Source of the DNA: Radicibacter daui
GTDB lineage: Bacteria; Pseudomonadota; Alphaproteobacteria; Radicibacterales; Radicibacteraceae
NCBI GenBank assembly: GCA_030657355.1
Contig: CP131057.1
Coordinates: 703,501-767,500 of the forward strand
DNA: 64,000 nucleotides
Direction of reading: 5' to 3'
How positions within the stretch are numbered: position 1 is the first letter of the stretch; every line of letters starts with the position of its first letter. Below are positions 16,052 through 24,980 of this stretch, in pieces. The notes beneath the pieces are model-generated. The model saw only the letters and a list, made by a program, of their open reading frames with translations, made no database searches and was not told the origin of the DNA. Position numbers and translations under genes: made by a program.

Positions 16052-18277
16052 ATGATTTCCGTTGGCACCAACACGGCTGCGCTGACTGCCAAGCGCAATC
16101 TGGACACTAACAGCAACAATTCCTCATCGTCGATCGCCCGCATGTCTTCAGGCACGCGCATCACCAAGCCCATGGATGATGCGGCCTCGCTTTCCATCAG
16201 CAACAAGATGCGCTCGACGATCTCCTCGCTCGGTCAGGCTGCGCGCAACGCCTCGCAGGGTGCATCCCTGCTGCAGGTGGCCGCTGGCGGTCTCTCCAAC
16301 ATCTCCGACATGCTCGACCGCATGAAGGTGCTGGCGACCCAGGTCGTCAACGACACCCTCGGTGCTTCCGAAGTCTCCTACGCCCAGCAGGAATTCGGCC
16401 TGCTGATGGATCAGGTCGACAGCACCGCCAAGCAGACCCGTTTCAACGGCACCTCGCTGCTCACCGGCGGCTCGGGCCAGGTTCAATACGCCAACAACAA
16501 CAAATCCGCCGACGGCCTCAATTCCGCAGCCGGTGCTTTTGCCGGCACGCTCAACTCCGCGGCGTCCTCGGGCTATGTGCAGCATGTCTTCGGCGCGGCC
16601 AACACCATCGACGTGAAGGTCAAGGATGGTGTGGTCAGCCTCAATCTCGGTGGGGAAACCTTCACCGGCTCCTCCAACGTGCAGGCCAATGGCGTTCTGG
16701 TGCTCACCAGCAGCACCAATGCCGGCAACAAGGTCGCCTTCGATGTCGGTTCGGCCACAGCCGCCATCGACACCGACAGCGAGATGCAGACCCAGGTCGC
16801 AAGCCTGCTCGCCAACTCGACCCTCCAGATCGGCTACGCCGAGAGCATCGGCAACGTCACCGAGGTCAATTACGAGATCCCGGGCCTTGGCAGCACCTCG
16901 ACCCATTCTTTGCTCAATCTCGACCAGAGCTCTGGCGTCGTGCAGGGCTCCGTTGCCGCCGCGGGCGACATCACCGTGACCGGTACCACCAGCGACTACA
17001 CGGTGCAGATGATCATCGATGGCGAGACTTTCCGCGCCTCGTCGGTCACCGTCACCGACGGCGGTGTGCTGAAGCTCACCAGCACCCGCGACAGCGGCAA
17101 CGTGCTGGCCATCAATTACGGCAGCGACACTTCAGACATGAATGTCGACGCCACCACCTTCCAGGCCCAGCTGCAATTCTCCTTCGGCGCGCCGATCTTT
17201 GGCCAGACGCCGGCCACCTTCAATATCGGCAACGCGGAATCCGCCTTCGGCCTCAACACCGCCACGGCCGGCTTCTCGGGTTCCATCAACACCACCAACA
17301 CCGCCGGCTTCATCGACGGCGTGGCGAGCGGTGTCACGGTCACGAAGAACGGCTCCGCTTTCGACGTCAATCTCGTCGTCGGCAACCAGACCTTCCAGGC
17401 CAAGGGCTTCTCCGCCACCAACAACGGCCAGTTGAACCTCATCAGCACCACCGATGCTGACAACGTCATCTCGTTGAACCTCAGCTCGACGGCCAGCACC
17501 TCCCTCGACACCCTGCCGGAACTGCAGGTCGGCCTGCAGCGCCTGCTCGGTCTCGACCCCACCTCCGGGGCTAACCCGGCACGCTTCCAGTCCGCTTCCG
17601 CCAATAACGATGACTATAATGGCTTCGAAATGGGCGTGAACCAGACCATCAAGGCGTCCGCAACCACCCAGCCCGGCACCTATGCCCTGTCCTATGACGC
17701 CGACGACAAGACCTTCAAGCTGACGGACGGTGTCACCGTCCTCAAGGCTAGGCTCGAGAAGGATGGCGATCAGACGGTCCAGTTCTCCAACGGTCTGTCA
17801 CTGACCCTCGGGTCCAGCGGCAACACCTTCGACTGGAGCAAGGACATGACCCAGATGGTGTTCAATGTCGGCGAAGGCAGCGGCCAGAACTTCGTGTTCC
17901 AGGTCTCTGAAATCGCGGGCGACGATCTCACGGTCAACATGACCGCCGCGACCGTCGATGCCCTCGGCCTCACCGGCATGAACATCAACACCAAGGATGA
18001 TGCCCGCAAGGCCAGCATCGCCCTGGACAGCGCTCTCAACACCGTCAACACCGGGCTTGCCAATATCGGCGCCCAGCAGAGCCGGTTCGAGTTCATCCAG
18101 GCCAACATCTCGACCCAGGTGGAGAATTCCTCGGCAGCACGCGGCACCTTCTATGATGTCGACATGGCTTCCGAAATGATCTCCTTCACCAAGTCCCAGA
18201 CCCTGATGCAGGCCGGCGTTTCCATGCTGGCACAGGCCAACCAGATGCCGCAGCAGCTCCTGCGTCTCATCGGCTAA
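16052..18277 (+). CDS. Flagellin, long form, copy 2
   Basis: This 741-residue filament subunit is paralogous to the preceding gene. The first 170 or so residues differ at a handful of positions (for example NLDTNSNN for NLDINSNN), the middle is clearly diverged, and from LLGLDPTS to the end only two residues differ (VLKARLE for VLTAKLE). It has its own promoter block, leader and terminator, so the copies can be expressed separately. The filament may be a mixture of both. The pattern suggests duplication with later gene conversion of the ends. Confidence 0.95.
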   Translation: MISVGTNTAALTAKRNLDTNSNNSSSSIARMSSGTRITKPMDDAASLSISNKMRSTISSLGQAARNASQGASLLQVAAGGLSNISDMLDRMKVLATQVVNDTLGASEVSYAQQEFGLLMDQVDSTAKQTRFNGTSLLTGGSGQVQYANNNKSADGLNSAAGAFAGTLNSAASSGYVQHVFGAANTIDVKVKDGVVSLNLGGETFTGSSNVQANGVLVLTSSTNAGNKVAFDVGSATAAIDTDSEMQTQVASLLANSTLQIGYAESIGNVTEVNYEIPGLGSTSTHSLLNLDQSSGVVQGSVAAAGDITVTGTTSDYTVQMIIDGETFRASSVTVTDGGVLKLTSTRDSGNVLAINYGSDTSDMNVDATTFQAQLQFSFGAPIFGQTPATFNIGNAESAFGLNTATAGFSGSINTTNTAGFIDGVASGVTVTKNGSAFDVNLVVGNQTFQAKGFSATNNGQLNLISTTDADNVISLNLSSTASTSLDTLPELQVGLQRLLGLDPTSGANPARFQSASANNDDYNGFEMGVNQTIKASATTQPGTYALSYDADDKTFKLTDGVTVLKARLEKDGDQTVQFSNGLSLTLGSSGNTFDWSKDMTQMVFNVGEGSGQNFVFQVSEIAGDDLTVNMTAATVDALGLTGMNINTKDDARKASIALDSALNTVNTGLANIGAQQSRFEFIQANISTQVENSSAARGTFYDVDMASEMISFTKSQTLMQAGVSMLAQANQMPQQLLRLIG

Positions 18278-18304
18278 GCCCGAAACAGCAAAGGGCTAAA
18301 ACAG

Positions 18305-18342
18305 GGGCCCCGGCGAACGAAACGCCGGGGCCCTTTCTTTTC
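18305..18342 (+). terminator. Intrinsic terminator of flagellin copy 2
   Basis: This is the same 11-bp GC-rich stem as at 15780 (18305-18315 with 18323-18333), followed by TTTCTTTT. It lies only 12 bases from the end of the convergent chemoreceptor gene and may serve both strands. Confidence 0.9.
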
Positions 18343-18353
18343 CAATTTCCGCG

Positions 18354-20015
18354 TCAGACAGTCATGATCTGGCGCGCTGCTTCCGACATCCGGCCGGTCA
18401 CAGAACTCTGCTGCTCCACGGCAGCAGCCGTGGCCCCGACATAGCCCTGCACCTTTTCAATCGCGCTGCGGATCGTCATCAGGGCATCGCCCACCTCCCC
18501 GGAGATGCCCCGCATATTTTCGATCTCCCCGGTAATACGCTCCGTGGCGTTGCGGGCCTGTGTCGCGAGGTTTTTCACTTCGCCTGCGACGACGGCAAAC
18601 CCTTTGCCGGCTTCTCCGGCCCGCGCGCTTTCGATGGTGGCATTAAGGGCAAGCAGATTGATCTGTGCCGTAATGTCCTTGATGACATCGACAATGCCGC
18701 CCATCGCTTCGGCAGCCTCCACCAGCCGGTGGGAGGCCGTGTCCGCCGAGGCCGCCAACCCGACAGCCTCGGCCGCCGTCTTGGTGGAATTGCTCATGCT
18801 TCCGGCGATTTCTGTAACGGACTGGCTGAGCTCGTTTGTTCCGACCGCGACCTCCCTCGCCATCTCGCTGACCTTGCGGTCATGCTCGGCGGCGAGCACC
18901 CGCTCGGTTACGTCCGTTGCATATTTCACCACGCGGCTCACATTGCCGAAGGCATCCTGGACGGGGTTATAGCTGGCCTCGATCCAGACTTTTTTTCCGC
19001 CCTTGCCCAGCCTGCAAAATTGGCCGCTCTGCAATTTTCCGGCGCGCAGATCTGCCCAGAACTGCCGGTATTGCGGGGTCTCGCTTTCCCCGCGCGGCAG
19101 GAAAAGGCTGTGGTGTTTGCCCTTGATCTCCTCCAGCCGGTATCCCATCGCCTTGAGGAAGTTTTCGTTGGCGGTTTCTATGGTGCCATCCAGCGCAAAC
19201 TCGACGCTCGCCTGCGCCTTGTCGATCGCGGCCAGCCGGCTCGCATTCTCAGCGGCGAGACGCTTACGTGCCGAAATATCGACGGCGAACTTGATGACGC
19301 CTGTGACCTTGCCATTATCATCAAATAGCGGGTTATAGATGGCGCGCAGCCAGATTTCCCGCCGGCCCTTGGCAAAGCGCAGAAATTCATCATCGATTTT
19401 CCGCCCGTCCCGCAACTCCTGCCAGAAGGCATGATAAGCAGGGCCTGCCGCTTCTGCCGGGTCGACAAATATCCGGTGATGCTGGCCAACAATCTCGTCC
19501 GCTGAATATCCCATCACTGCCGAGAAGTTTTCATTGGCCCTGACGATGGTGCCGTCGGCGGTGAATTCGATCACGGCGAAGGTGCGGTCGAGGGCTCCCA
19601 GCACACTGTCGTCATAAGCGCGTTTTTTGGCCCGCCGGGTGACATCGGTGGCCACCTTGACGACGCGTATCGTCTTGCCGGCCGCATCCAGCACCGGTGT
19701 ATAGGTCGCCTCAAGCCAGACCTGCCGTCCGTCCCGGCCCACACGGTGAAATCGCCCTACCTGACGCTGCCCGGCGCCCAGCGACGGCCAGAAAGCCTTG
19801 TACTCGGGCGTCTCCCGCTCGCGTGGGTCCACAAACAGACTGTGATGCTTGCCTTTGATATCGCCGAGCTCATAGCCGACGACGTCCAGGAACATCTGGT
19901 TTGCCCACAGGATCGTCCCGTCCGGTTCAAATTCGATAAGCGCCACGGAGCGTTCCATGGCCGCTCTGAACGCCTGCAAATCGCGAAGCTCTGAATGCGA
20001 AAGTCCAGAAAACAT
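18354..20015 (-). CDS. Cytoplasmic chemoreceptor with three PAS domains, copy A
   Basis: This 553-residue methyl-accepting protein has no membrane segment. It has three PAS domains (about 20-130, 140-255 and 262-380), each with a phrase like GKHHSLF, and a C-terminal signalling domain with [22 protein letters not shown] sensing without a periplasmic part suggests detection of redox state, a cofactor ligand or metabolic state inside the cell. The ATG at 20015 follows GAAGGAG and matches the start of the paralogue; the longer in-frame extension is AT-rich, non-homologous promoter DNA. It signals to CheA/CheW. It lies convergent to the flagellin pair. Confidence 0.92.
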   Translation of the reverse strand: MFSGLSHSELRDLQAFRAAMERSVALIEFEPDGTILWANQMFLDVVGYELGDIKGKHHSLFVDPRERETPEYKAFWPSLGAGQRQVGRFHRVGRDGRQVWLEATYTPVLDAAGKTIRVVKVATDVTRRAKKRAYDDSVLGALDRTFAVIEFTADGTIVRANENFSAVMGYSADEIVGQHHRIFVDPAEAAGPAYHAFWQELRDGRKIDDEFLRFAKGRREIWLRAIYNPLFDDNGKVTGVIKFAVDISARKRLAAENASRLAAIDKAQASVEFALDGTIETANENFLKAMGYRLEEIKGKHHSLFLPRGESETPQYRQFWADLRAGKLQSGQFCRLGKGGKKVWIEASYNPVQDAFGNVSRVVKYATDVTERVLAAEHDRKVSEMAREVAVGTNELSQSVTEIAGSMSNSTKTAAEAVGLAASADTASHRLVEAAEAMGGIVDVIKDITAQINLLALNATIESARAGEAGKGFAVVAGEVKNLATQARNATERITGEIENMRGISGEVGDALMTIRSAIEKVQGYVGATAAAVEQQSSVTGRMSEAARQIMTV

Positions 20016-20310
20016 TACGGCGGCTCCTTCGCAGCTATCCATAGGCCCTGACCTATCGATTTCTGGCCATTTTATCCGGCAGAGACCACCTGATCCAAAG
20101 TATAAATGTAATAAACATAATGAATAGGATTTACAAAGTCTCCAAAATATCATTCACATCAAAGGCATATGTCATTGATTTACAAGTTTTAAATGATTCA
20201 TTCCCAAATCATTTTCTGACAAATCTTAACATTCTGGACATATACTTCACAGGAGCATGATGGAGGACCAGCCTGACACGCCGGCCTCGCCTGTCAAACA
20301 GACCGTGCAA
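20016..20310. other. AT-rich intergenic promoter region of chemoreceptor copy A
   Basis: No gene is seen. It is markedly AT-rich against the surrounding DNA, especially 20090-20240. On the minus strand, GCCGGATAA at about 20073-20081 resembles a flagellar sigma28 -10 element, but no matching TAAA -35 lies at the right distance. Confidence 0.4.
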
Positions 20311-20346
20311 ACAAAAAGCCCCGGCGCCTGGGGCGCCGGGACTTTT
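20311..20346 (-). terminator. Intrinsic terminator of chemoreceptor copy B
   Basis: The stem CCCGGCGCC/GGCGCCGGG (20320-20328 with 20332-20340) is followed on the minus strand by TTTTTGT; the plus strand also has TTTT after it, so it may work both ways. It lies about 25 bases after the stop at 20367. Confidence 0.85.
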
Positions 20347-20366
20347 GTTCGAGAGCCTGGAGCGCC

Positions 20367-22031
20367 TCAGACTGTCATGATCTCGCGCGCTGCCTGCGAC
20401 ATGCGGCCGGTGACCGAGCTTTGCTGTTCCACGGCAACCGCCGTGGCTCCTACAAAGCCCTGTACCTTTTCGATGGCGCTGCGGATGGTGCTCAGCGCAT
20501 CGCCCACCTCACCGGAAATGCCGCGCATATTTTCGATCTCGCCGGAAATACGTTCCGTCGCATTGCGGGCCTGCTGGGCCAGGTTCTTGACCTCGCCGGC
20601 CACGACCGCAAAGCCTTTGCCGGCCTCGCCGGCGCGTGCACTCTCGATGGTGGCGTTAAGCGCCAGCAGATTGATCTGGGACGTGATGTCCTTGATGACA
20701 TCGACGATACCGCCCATCGCCTCCGCCGCTTCGACAAGGCGGTGGGAAGCAACGTCGGCCGAACTGGCAAGCCCGACGGCCTCGGCCGCCGTCTTGGTCG
20801 AATTTTCCATACCGCTGGCTATTTCGCCGACCGACTGGCTGAGCTGCGTGGTACCCACGGCAACATCGCGCAACATCTCGCTCACGCGCCTGTCGTGTTC
20901 GGCTTCCAGTACCCGCTTCGTCACGTCGGTAGCAAACTTCACCACCTTCGCCGGCTTGTTGCTGCAGACATCCATGACCGGATTATAGCTCGCCTCGATC
21001 CACACATCGCGCCCACCCTTGCCAATGCGATGGAACTGGCCGGATTGCGGCTTGCCAGCCCTCAAATCATCCCAGAAAGCCTTGTAACCCGCAGCATTGC
21101 GCTCTTCGGCTGGCATGAACAGGCTGTGATGCTTGCCGCGGATTTCCTCAAGTGTATAGCCGAGGACTGCCAGAAAATTGGCGTTGGCCGTGATGATGGT
21201 GCCGTCGAGATTGAATTCGATGACGGCCTGGGACTTGTCGAGCGCGGCCAGCTTTGCGGCGTTTTCAGCAGCAGCCAGCTTGCGGGACGTAATGTCGACA
21301 GCAAATTTGACTACGCCGCGCACCACGCCATCTCCGTCGAGGATCGGGTTATAGCTGGCGCGCAGCCAGACATGGCGTCCGCCATTGGCAACCCGCATGA
21401 ACTCACCCTCGCGACTGCGTCCGGCGCGCAGATCTTCCCAGAAACTGCGGTAGGCCTGGCTTTCACTCTCTGCCGGCATCATGAACATGCGGTGATGCTG
21501 GCCAATGATTTCCTTTTCTTCATAGCCCATGGTCGTCAGGAAATTGGCATTGGCCTTGCGGACGATGCCATCCACGGTGAATTCGATCACCGCCTGGGTC
21601 TGGTTGATGGCATTGATCAAGCTGGCATTGTGCGCGACTTCCTGCATGCGGGCCGAGCTTTCGCAGGCGATCTTGACCACCCGCTCCACCTTGCCGCCGG
21701 GGCCGACGACCGGGCTGTAGAAGGCTTCCAGCCAGATGCTCTTGCCACTCTTGGAAACCCGGCGAACCTCGCCGGAGCGTGACTGGCCGTCACGAAGCGC
21801 CTTCCAGAAAGCGGCATAGCCCGGATCGGCCGCTTCATCCCTGCCGACAAAAAGGCTGTGATGCTTGCCCTGGATCTCTTCGAGCCGGTACCCGACGGTA
21901 TCGAGAAATTTCTGGTTCGCCGTCAGCACCGTGCCGTCCGGCGCAAACTCGATAACGGCTACGCAGCGCTCAAGCGCCGAACGAAAGCCCTGCAGGCTGC
22001 GCAGGTCCGATTGAGACCCAAAGTTAAACAT
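20367..22031 (-). CDS. Cytoplasmic chemoreceptor with three PAS domains, copy B
   Basis: This 554-residue paralogue of the 18354-20015 gene has the same order, three PAS domains then a signalling domain, and a near-identical C-terminus ending in IMTV. The PAS domains differ more than the signalling domain, which suggests the pair senses different cues with one output. The ATG at 22031 follows GGGGGA and aligns with the start of copy A. No membrane segment is seen. It has its own terminator and an AT-rich upstream region. Confidence 0.92.
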   Translation of the reverse strand: MFNFGSQSDLRSLQGFRSALERCVAVIEFAPDGTVLTANQKFLDTVGYRLEEIQGKHHSLFVGRDEAADPGYAAFWKALRDGQSRSGEVRRVSKSGKSIWLEAFYSPVVGPGGKVERVVKIACESSARMQEVAHNASLINAINQTQAVIEFTVDGIVRKANANFLTTMGYEEKEIIGQHHRMFMMPAESESQAYRSFWEDLRAGRSREGEFMRVANGGRHVWLRASYNPILDGDGVVRGVVKFAVDITSRKLAAAENAAKLAALDKSQAVIEFNLDGTIITANANFLAVLGYTLEEIRGKHHSLFMPAEERNAAGYKAFWDDLRAGKPQSGQFHRIGKGGRDVWIEASYNPVMDVCSNKPAKVVKFATDVTKRVLEAEHDRRVSEMLRDVAVGTTQLSQSVGEIASGMENSTKTAAEAVGLASSADVASHRLVEAAEAMGGIVDVIKDITSQINLLALNATIESARAGEAGKGFAVVAGEVKNLAQQARNATERISGEIENMRGISGEVGDALSTIRSAIEKVQGFVGATAVAVEQQSSVTGRMSQAAREIMTV

Positions 22032-22328
22032 GCTGATTTCCCCCAGCAGAGAATAACCATCCGTGTTGGTCGGGTGATACACCGGGCTACTGAAGGTTGA
22101 AATCCTGCAATGGGCTGAAATATTCGCCCTATACCAATGAACTTAAGATCATAATTGATCTGGTTTTGTAAAAACTAAAGCTAAAATCTTATGCATTCTT
22201 TTTTAATAGAGATCAAAATATCAACTTATAAGACGCATCGTTTATTTAAAGGTTTAGCGGTCTCATGTCCCCGGCGCAACGGCTCGCCAGACACACCGAG
22301 GATCACCACCGCCTGAACTGACAGTCGT
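22032..22328. other. AT-rich intergenic promoter region of chemoreceptor copy B
   Basis: No gene is seen. The stretch at about 22130-22260 is strongly AT-rich and probably contains the promoter of copy B. No clear sigma28 or sigma54 motif or paired operator was recognised. Confidence 0.35.
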
Positions 22329-22970
22329 TCAGAGCGCCCGGCGGAAAGTGAGGTTGAAGCGCTGGCGGCCGAGCCCTGGATGCGTGCCGTCCTTCAGCGC
22401 AAGCACCCCGTGATAGGCAAGACGCGCCGGCCCACCCCACACCACGACATCGCCGTGGGAGAGCGGAAGCTTCACCACCGCATCGCTGCGCTTCAGCCCG
22501 CCGAACTGGAAGGTTGCCGCCAGACCAAGCGAGACGGAGACGATGGGGTGTCCACAATCCTTCTCGTCCCGGTCCTGATGCAGGCTGAGCCGGGTACCGG
22601 GCGCATATCGGTTGATGAGGCACACATCCGGGACGAAACCGGCAAACCCGCCTTCGGCCGCTGCCGCCCCGGCCAGATCGGCGAAGACGGACGGCATCAC
22701 TGGCCAGGATTTACCACTCAGCGGGTCCTCCGGATCATAACGATAACCCGACCGGTCGCTGACCCAGCCGGCGGCACCGCAATTGGTCATCGCCACCGAC
22801 ATGGTGAAGCCGCCGGGCGTTACCATATGGCGCAGGGGAGCTGCGGCGATCGTCGCCTCAAGCGCCGGCAGCAAGGCCGCTTCAAAGGAAAGGGCAAAGC
22901 CCTTCAGCAGTACGGCGCCGGGGCTGATTTCCCGCCGCCGGGGCTCAAGCGCCCCAAACAGATCGTCCAC
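22329..22970 (-). CDS. alkB: AlkB-type DNA/RNA demethylase
   Basis: This 213-residue Fe(II)/2OG dioxygenase repairs alkylated bases (1-methyladenine, 3-methylcytosine) by oxidative demethylation. Metal ligands H131-x-D133 (HQDRDE) and H187 are present, as are R204 and R210 of the RxNxxxR-type cosubstrate motif and the substrate-pocket segment LINRYAPG. The start codon is GTG at 22970, ten bases after the anti-sigma stop, so it is probably the last gene of the sigma-factor operon. Its length matches E. coli AlkB (216). Confidence 0.93.
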   Translation of the reverse strand: MDDLFGALEPRRREISPGAVLLKGFALSFEAALLPALEATIAAAPLRHMVTPGGFTMSVAMTNCGAAGWVSDRSGYRYDPEDPLSGKSWPVMPSVFADLAGAAAAEGGFAGFVPDVCLINRYAPGTRLSLHQDRDEKDCGHPIVSVSLGLAATFQFGGLKRSDAVVKLPLSHGDVVVWGGPARLAYHGVLALKDGTHPGLGRQRFNLTFRRAL

Positions 22971-22979
22971 TTGTCCGCT

Positions 22980-23798
22980 CTAGCCCTTTTCGAACTGCAC
23001 ATAGACGGCCTCTGCCATCTCCAGCAGTTTCTCACGCTCAAGCGTCGCCGTCAGGGCAAAACCGAGGCCACGATCCACCCAGTAGAAGGCGGAAACATCG
23101 CCGCCGGCCATGAAGCGGAAGGCCGTCTCGCCGCTGCCATCGGCCCGCAGATAGAGCGTCAGCCGCTCGCCAGCTTCGTTTTCATACATGAGCTGCGCAG
23201 CAGCCTCCCCCTCGGCCGGCAGCAGGCGCCCGCCCATGAGGCTGTAGCCGAAGCGGGAAAGGTCGGGCGCCGTCAGCGGCTTGCCCACGCGCTTGGTCAG
23301 CCACTTGACCAGATGCTGCTCCTGATCGGCCTTTACCTCCACCGGGTGCGTTACCTCCACCACGAAGGCACGGTGAGCATCGGCGGCATCCGCAACAAGC
23401 TGGCGTGCCGGAACGAGAGCCGGATCGGCCGGGCGGACCATCGCGATCCCGGCGGCCCCATCGGCCGGCTCCATCAAACCGCGCCCGGCCCATCCGCCCC
23501 CAAGACCAAGGGCAATCCACAGCACAGCCGCCGCAATACGGCGCAAGAATTCATGCTGCCGGCGCTTCTGCTGGTCACGAATGGCGGCTACCCGAAGCCG
23601 CGCCGGGATTGGCTCGGCCGCCTTGCCGGCAAGGCGGGTGCGCAGCGCCTCCTTCTGGCGGCGCCAGTTTTCGATATTGGCCGTGGCAGACGGGTTTTCC
23701 GCAAGCCAGGCTTCCACGGCCAGCAGGCGTTCCCCTTCCAGCCGGCCATCGGCATAGGCCTGCAGATCGTCTTCTCCAAGCGGAGCGCTGCCTGTCAT
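22980..23798 (-). CDS. Membrane anti-sigma factor
   Basis: This 272-residue protein has an N-terminal cytoplasmic helical region (DDLQAYADGRLEGE, about 10-23), one membrane segment (about 88-107) and a periplasmic domain. This is the plan of ECF anti-sigma factors; the cytoplasmic part would hold the sigma factor encoded just upstream. The HxxxCxxC zinc motif of ZAS anti-sigma factors is absent, so sensing is not by zinc-thiol release. The ATG overlaps the sigma gene stop (ATGA), which ensures matched synthesis. The inducing signal is unknown. Confidence 0.85.
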   Translation of the reverse strand: MTGSAPLGEDDLQAYADGRLEGERLLAVEAWLAENPSATANIENWRRQKEALRTRLAGKAAEPIPARLRVAAIRDQQKRRQHEFLRRIAAAVLWIALGLGGGWAGRGLMEPADGAAGIAMVRPADPALVPARQLVADAADAHRAFVVEVTHPVEVKADQEQHLVKWLTKRVGKPLTAPDLSRFGYSLMGGRLLPAEGEAAAQLMYENEAGERLTLYLRADGSGETAFRFMAGGDVSAFYWVDRGLGFALTATLEREKLLEMAEAVYVQFEKG

Positions 23799-24304
23799 TT
23801 CACCCTCCGCAAGGCCGGCCCGGCGCCGCGCTCCAGCAACTGTTTCAGCCGCTCGCGCGCCCGGGCAAGGCGGGACATCACCGTCCCCACCGGCACATCA
23901 AGGACACGGGCCGTGTCCGCATAACTCAACTCTTCCACCGCCACCAGCAGCAGGGCCGAGCGCTGCTCCTCCGGCAACTGCTCGATACCCGCCAGCACAT
24001 CGAGCGCGGCAAGGCGGGCCTCTCCATCCACCCCGCTGGCCGGCACCTGTTCCAGCACGGCCGCATCCACCTGCAGGCCGCGCATGCGCCGGGCGCGGAA
24101 GCCATCGATGTAGCGGTTGCGCAGGATGGTAAAGAGCCAAAGCCGCACCTGCCCGTCACGCGGGCGCAGCCGCCAGCCGCGCACCGCCCGCTCAAGGCAG
24201 TCCTGCACCAGATCGTCCGCCGCCTCGTCCCCGCGCAGCAAGGCATAGGCATAGCGGCGCAGCGAGGGAATGTGCGGCTCGATCAGCGCTGCCATTTCAT
24301 CCAT
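23795..24304 (-). CDS. ECF-type RNA polymerase sigma factor
   Basis: This 169-residue sigma factor has region 2 (ADDLVQDCLERA, with -10 recognition following) and region 4 (LPEEQRSALLLVAVE...YADTARVLDVPVGTVMSRL), the two-domain ECF form. I chose the ATG at 24304, which follows AGGA; an in-frame extension to 24349 is possible. It directs RNA polymerase to stress promoters when its anti-sigma partner lets go. It lies between a secreted COG4315 protein and the anti-sigma and alkB genes, suggesting an oxidative, chlorine or alkylation stress regulon. Confidence 0.92.
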   Translation of the reverse strand: MDEMAALIEPHIPSLRRYAYALLRGDEAADDLVQDCLERAVRGWRLRPRDGQVRLWLFTILRNRYIDGFRARRMRGLQVDAAVLEQVPASGVDGEARLAALDVLAGIEQLPEEQRSALLLVAVEELSYADTARVLDVPVGTVMSRLARARERLKQLLERGAGPALRRVK

Positions 24305-24410
24305 GGGGCGTCCTGCTGTCGCTGGAGGCGCGAGCCGGATTTTTCGCATATCAGCCGGGCAGCGGGGCGCCGGCGGGTTTCGGCCCGCGAGCGCCCGCCC
24401 CCGTCAATAC

Positions 24411-24824
24411 TTACGGCTTGGCAATGTGCCAGACATTCTGCACACCGTCGCCGGTCACATCGCCGGCAGCCTTGTCCTTGACCCAGCCATAAAGCGGCCA
24501 GCCCTTGTAGGCCCACTGGGTCTTGCCATCATCGCGCGTCACCACGCTCCAGTCGCCCATGGCCTTGGCGCCGGCATCGGCCATGAAGGGCGGCCAGTTG
24601 GCGGCGCACTTGTCGTTACACACGGACTTGCCATTGCCCATGGTGTCCTTGTCGAAGGTATAGAGCGTCATGCCCTTGGCATCGGTCAGCACCTTGCCTT
24701 TGGCGCTGTCGCCCACCATCGCCGGACCCATGGCATCGGCAGAGGCCGCAACCGGGGCCAGGGCGCCGACGCTCATCAGGGCGGCAAGCGCCAGCGGCGC
24801 GGCATAACGGGTCAGTTTCAGCAT
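24411..24824 (-). CDS. COG4315-family secreted protein
   Basis: This 137-residue exported protein has a signal peptide (about 1-30, LALAALMSVGALAPVAASA) and two copies of the short secreted repeat of PF03640: one around KVLTDAKGMTLYTFDKD, ending in CNDKCAANWPPF, and a second around WAYKGWPLYGW. The molecular function of this family is not established. Genes of this type often stand next to ECF sigma operons, as here. It has a strong GAGGAGGAA site and a candidate ECF promoter about 100 bases upstream. Confidence 0.85.
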   Translation of the reverse strand: MLKLTRYAAPLALAALMSVGALAPVAASADAMGPAMVGDSAKGKVLTDAKGMTLYTFDKDTMGNGKSVCNDKCAANWPPFMADAGAKAMGDWSVVTRDDGKTQWAYKGWPLYGWVKDKAAGDVTGDGVQNVWHIAKP

Positions 24825-24923
24825 TGGGAAGTTCCTCCTCGCCCCGGGGATCGTTCCATGGGGGATCGTTATCAGGGGCCGGCGTCCCCGCCGGCAAGCC
24901 GCTTTCGCCAGCTCAACCCCGAC

Positions 24924-24949
24924 AACGTTCGAGGCAGGAGGTTTATTCC
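24924..24949 (-). promoter_or_regulatory. Candidate ECF-type promoter of the COG4315/sigma operon
   Basis: On the minus strand GGAATAA (24949-24943) is followed after 15 bases by CGTT (24927-24924), the spacing and style of ECF promoters. It would place the sigma operon under autoregulation. No second copy was found upstream of the oxidase gene. Confidence 0.45.
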
Positions 24950-24980
24950 CCTACCCGCAAAAGTTTTTTTGCAGGGCCTC

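Noticed and set aside
20421-21782. A 453-codon plus-strand frame over a chemoreceptor gene
   Set aside because: The minus-strand frame has three PAS domains and a signalling domain, so this is a shadow.
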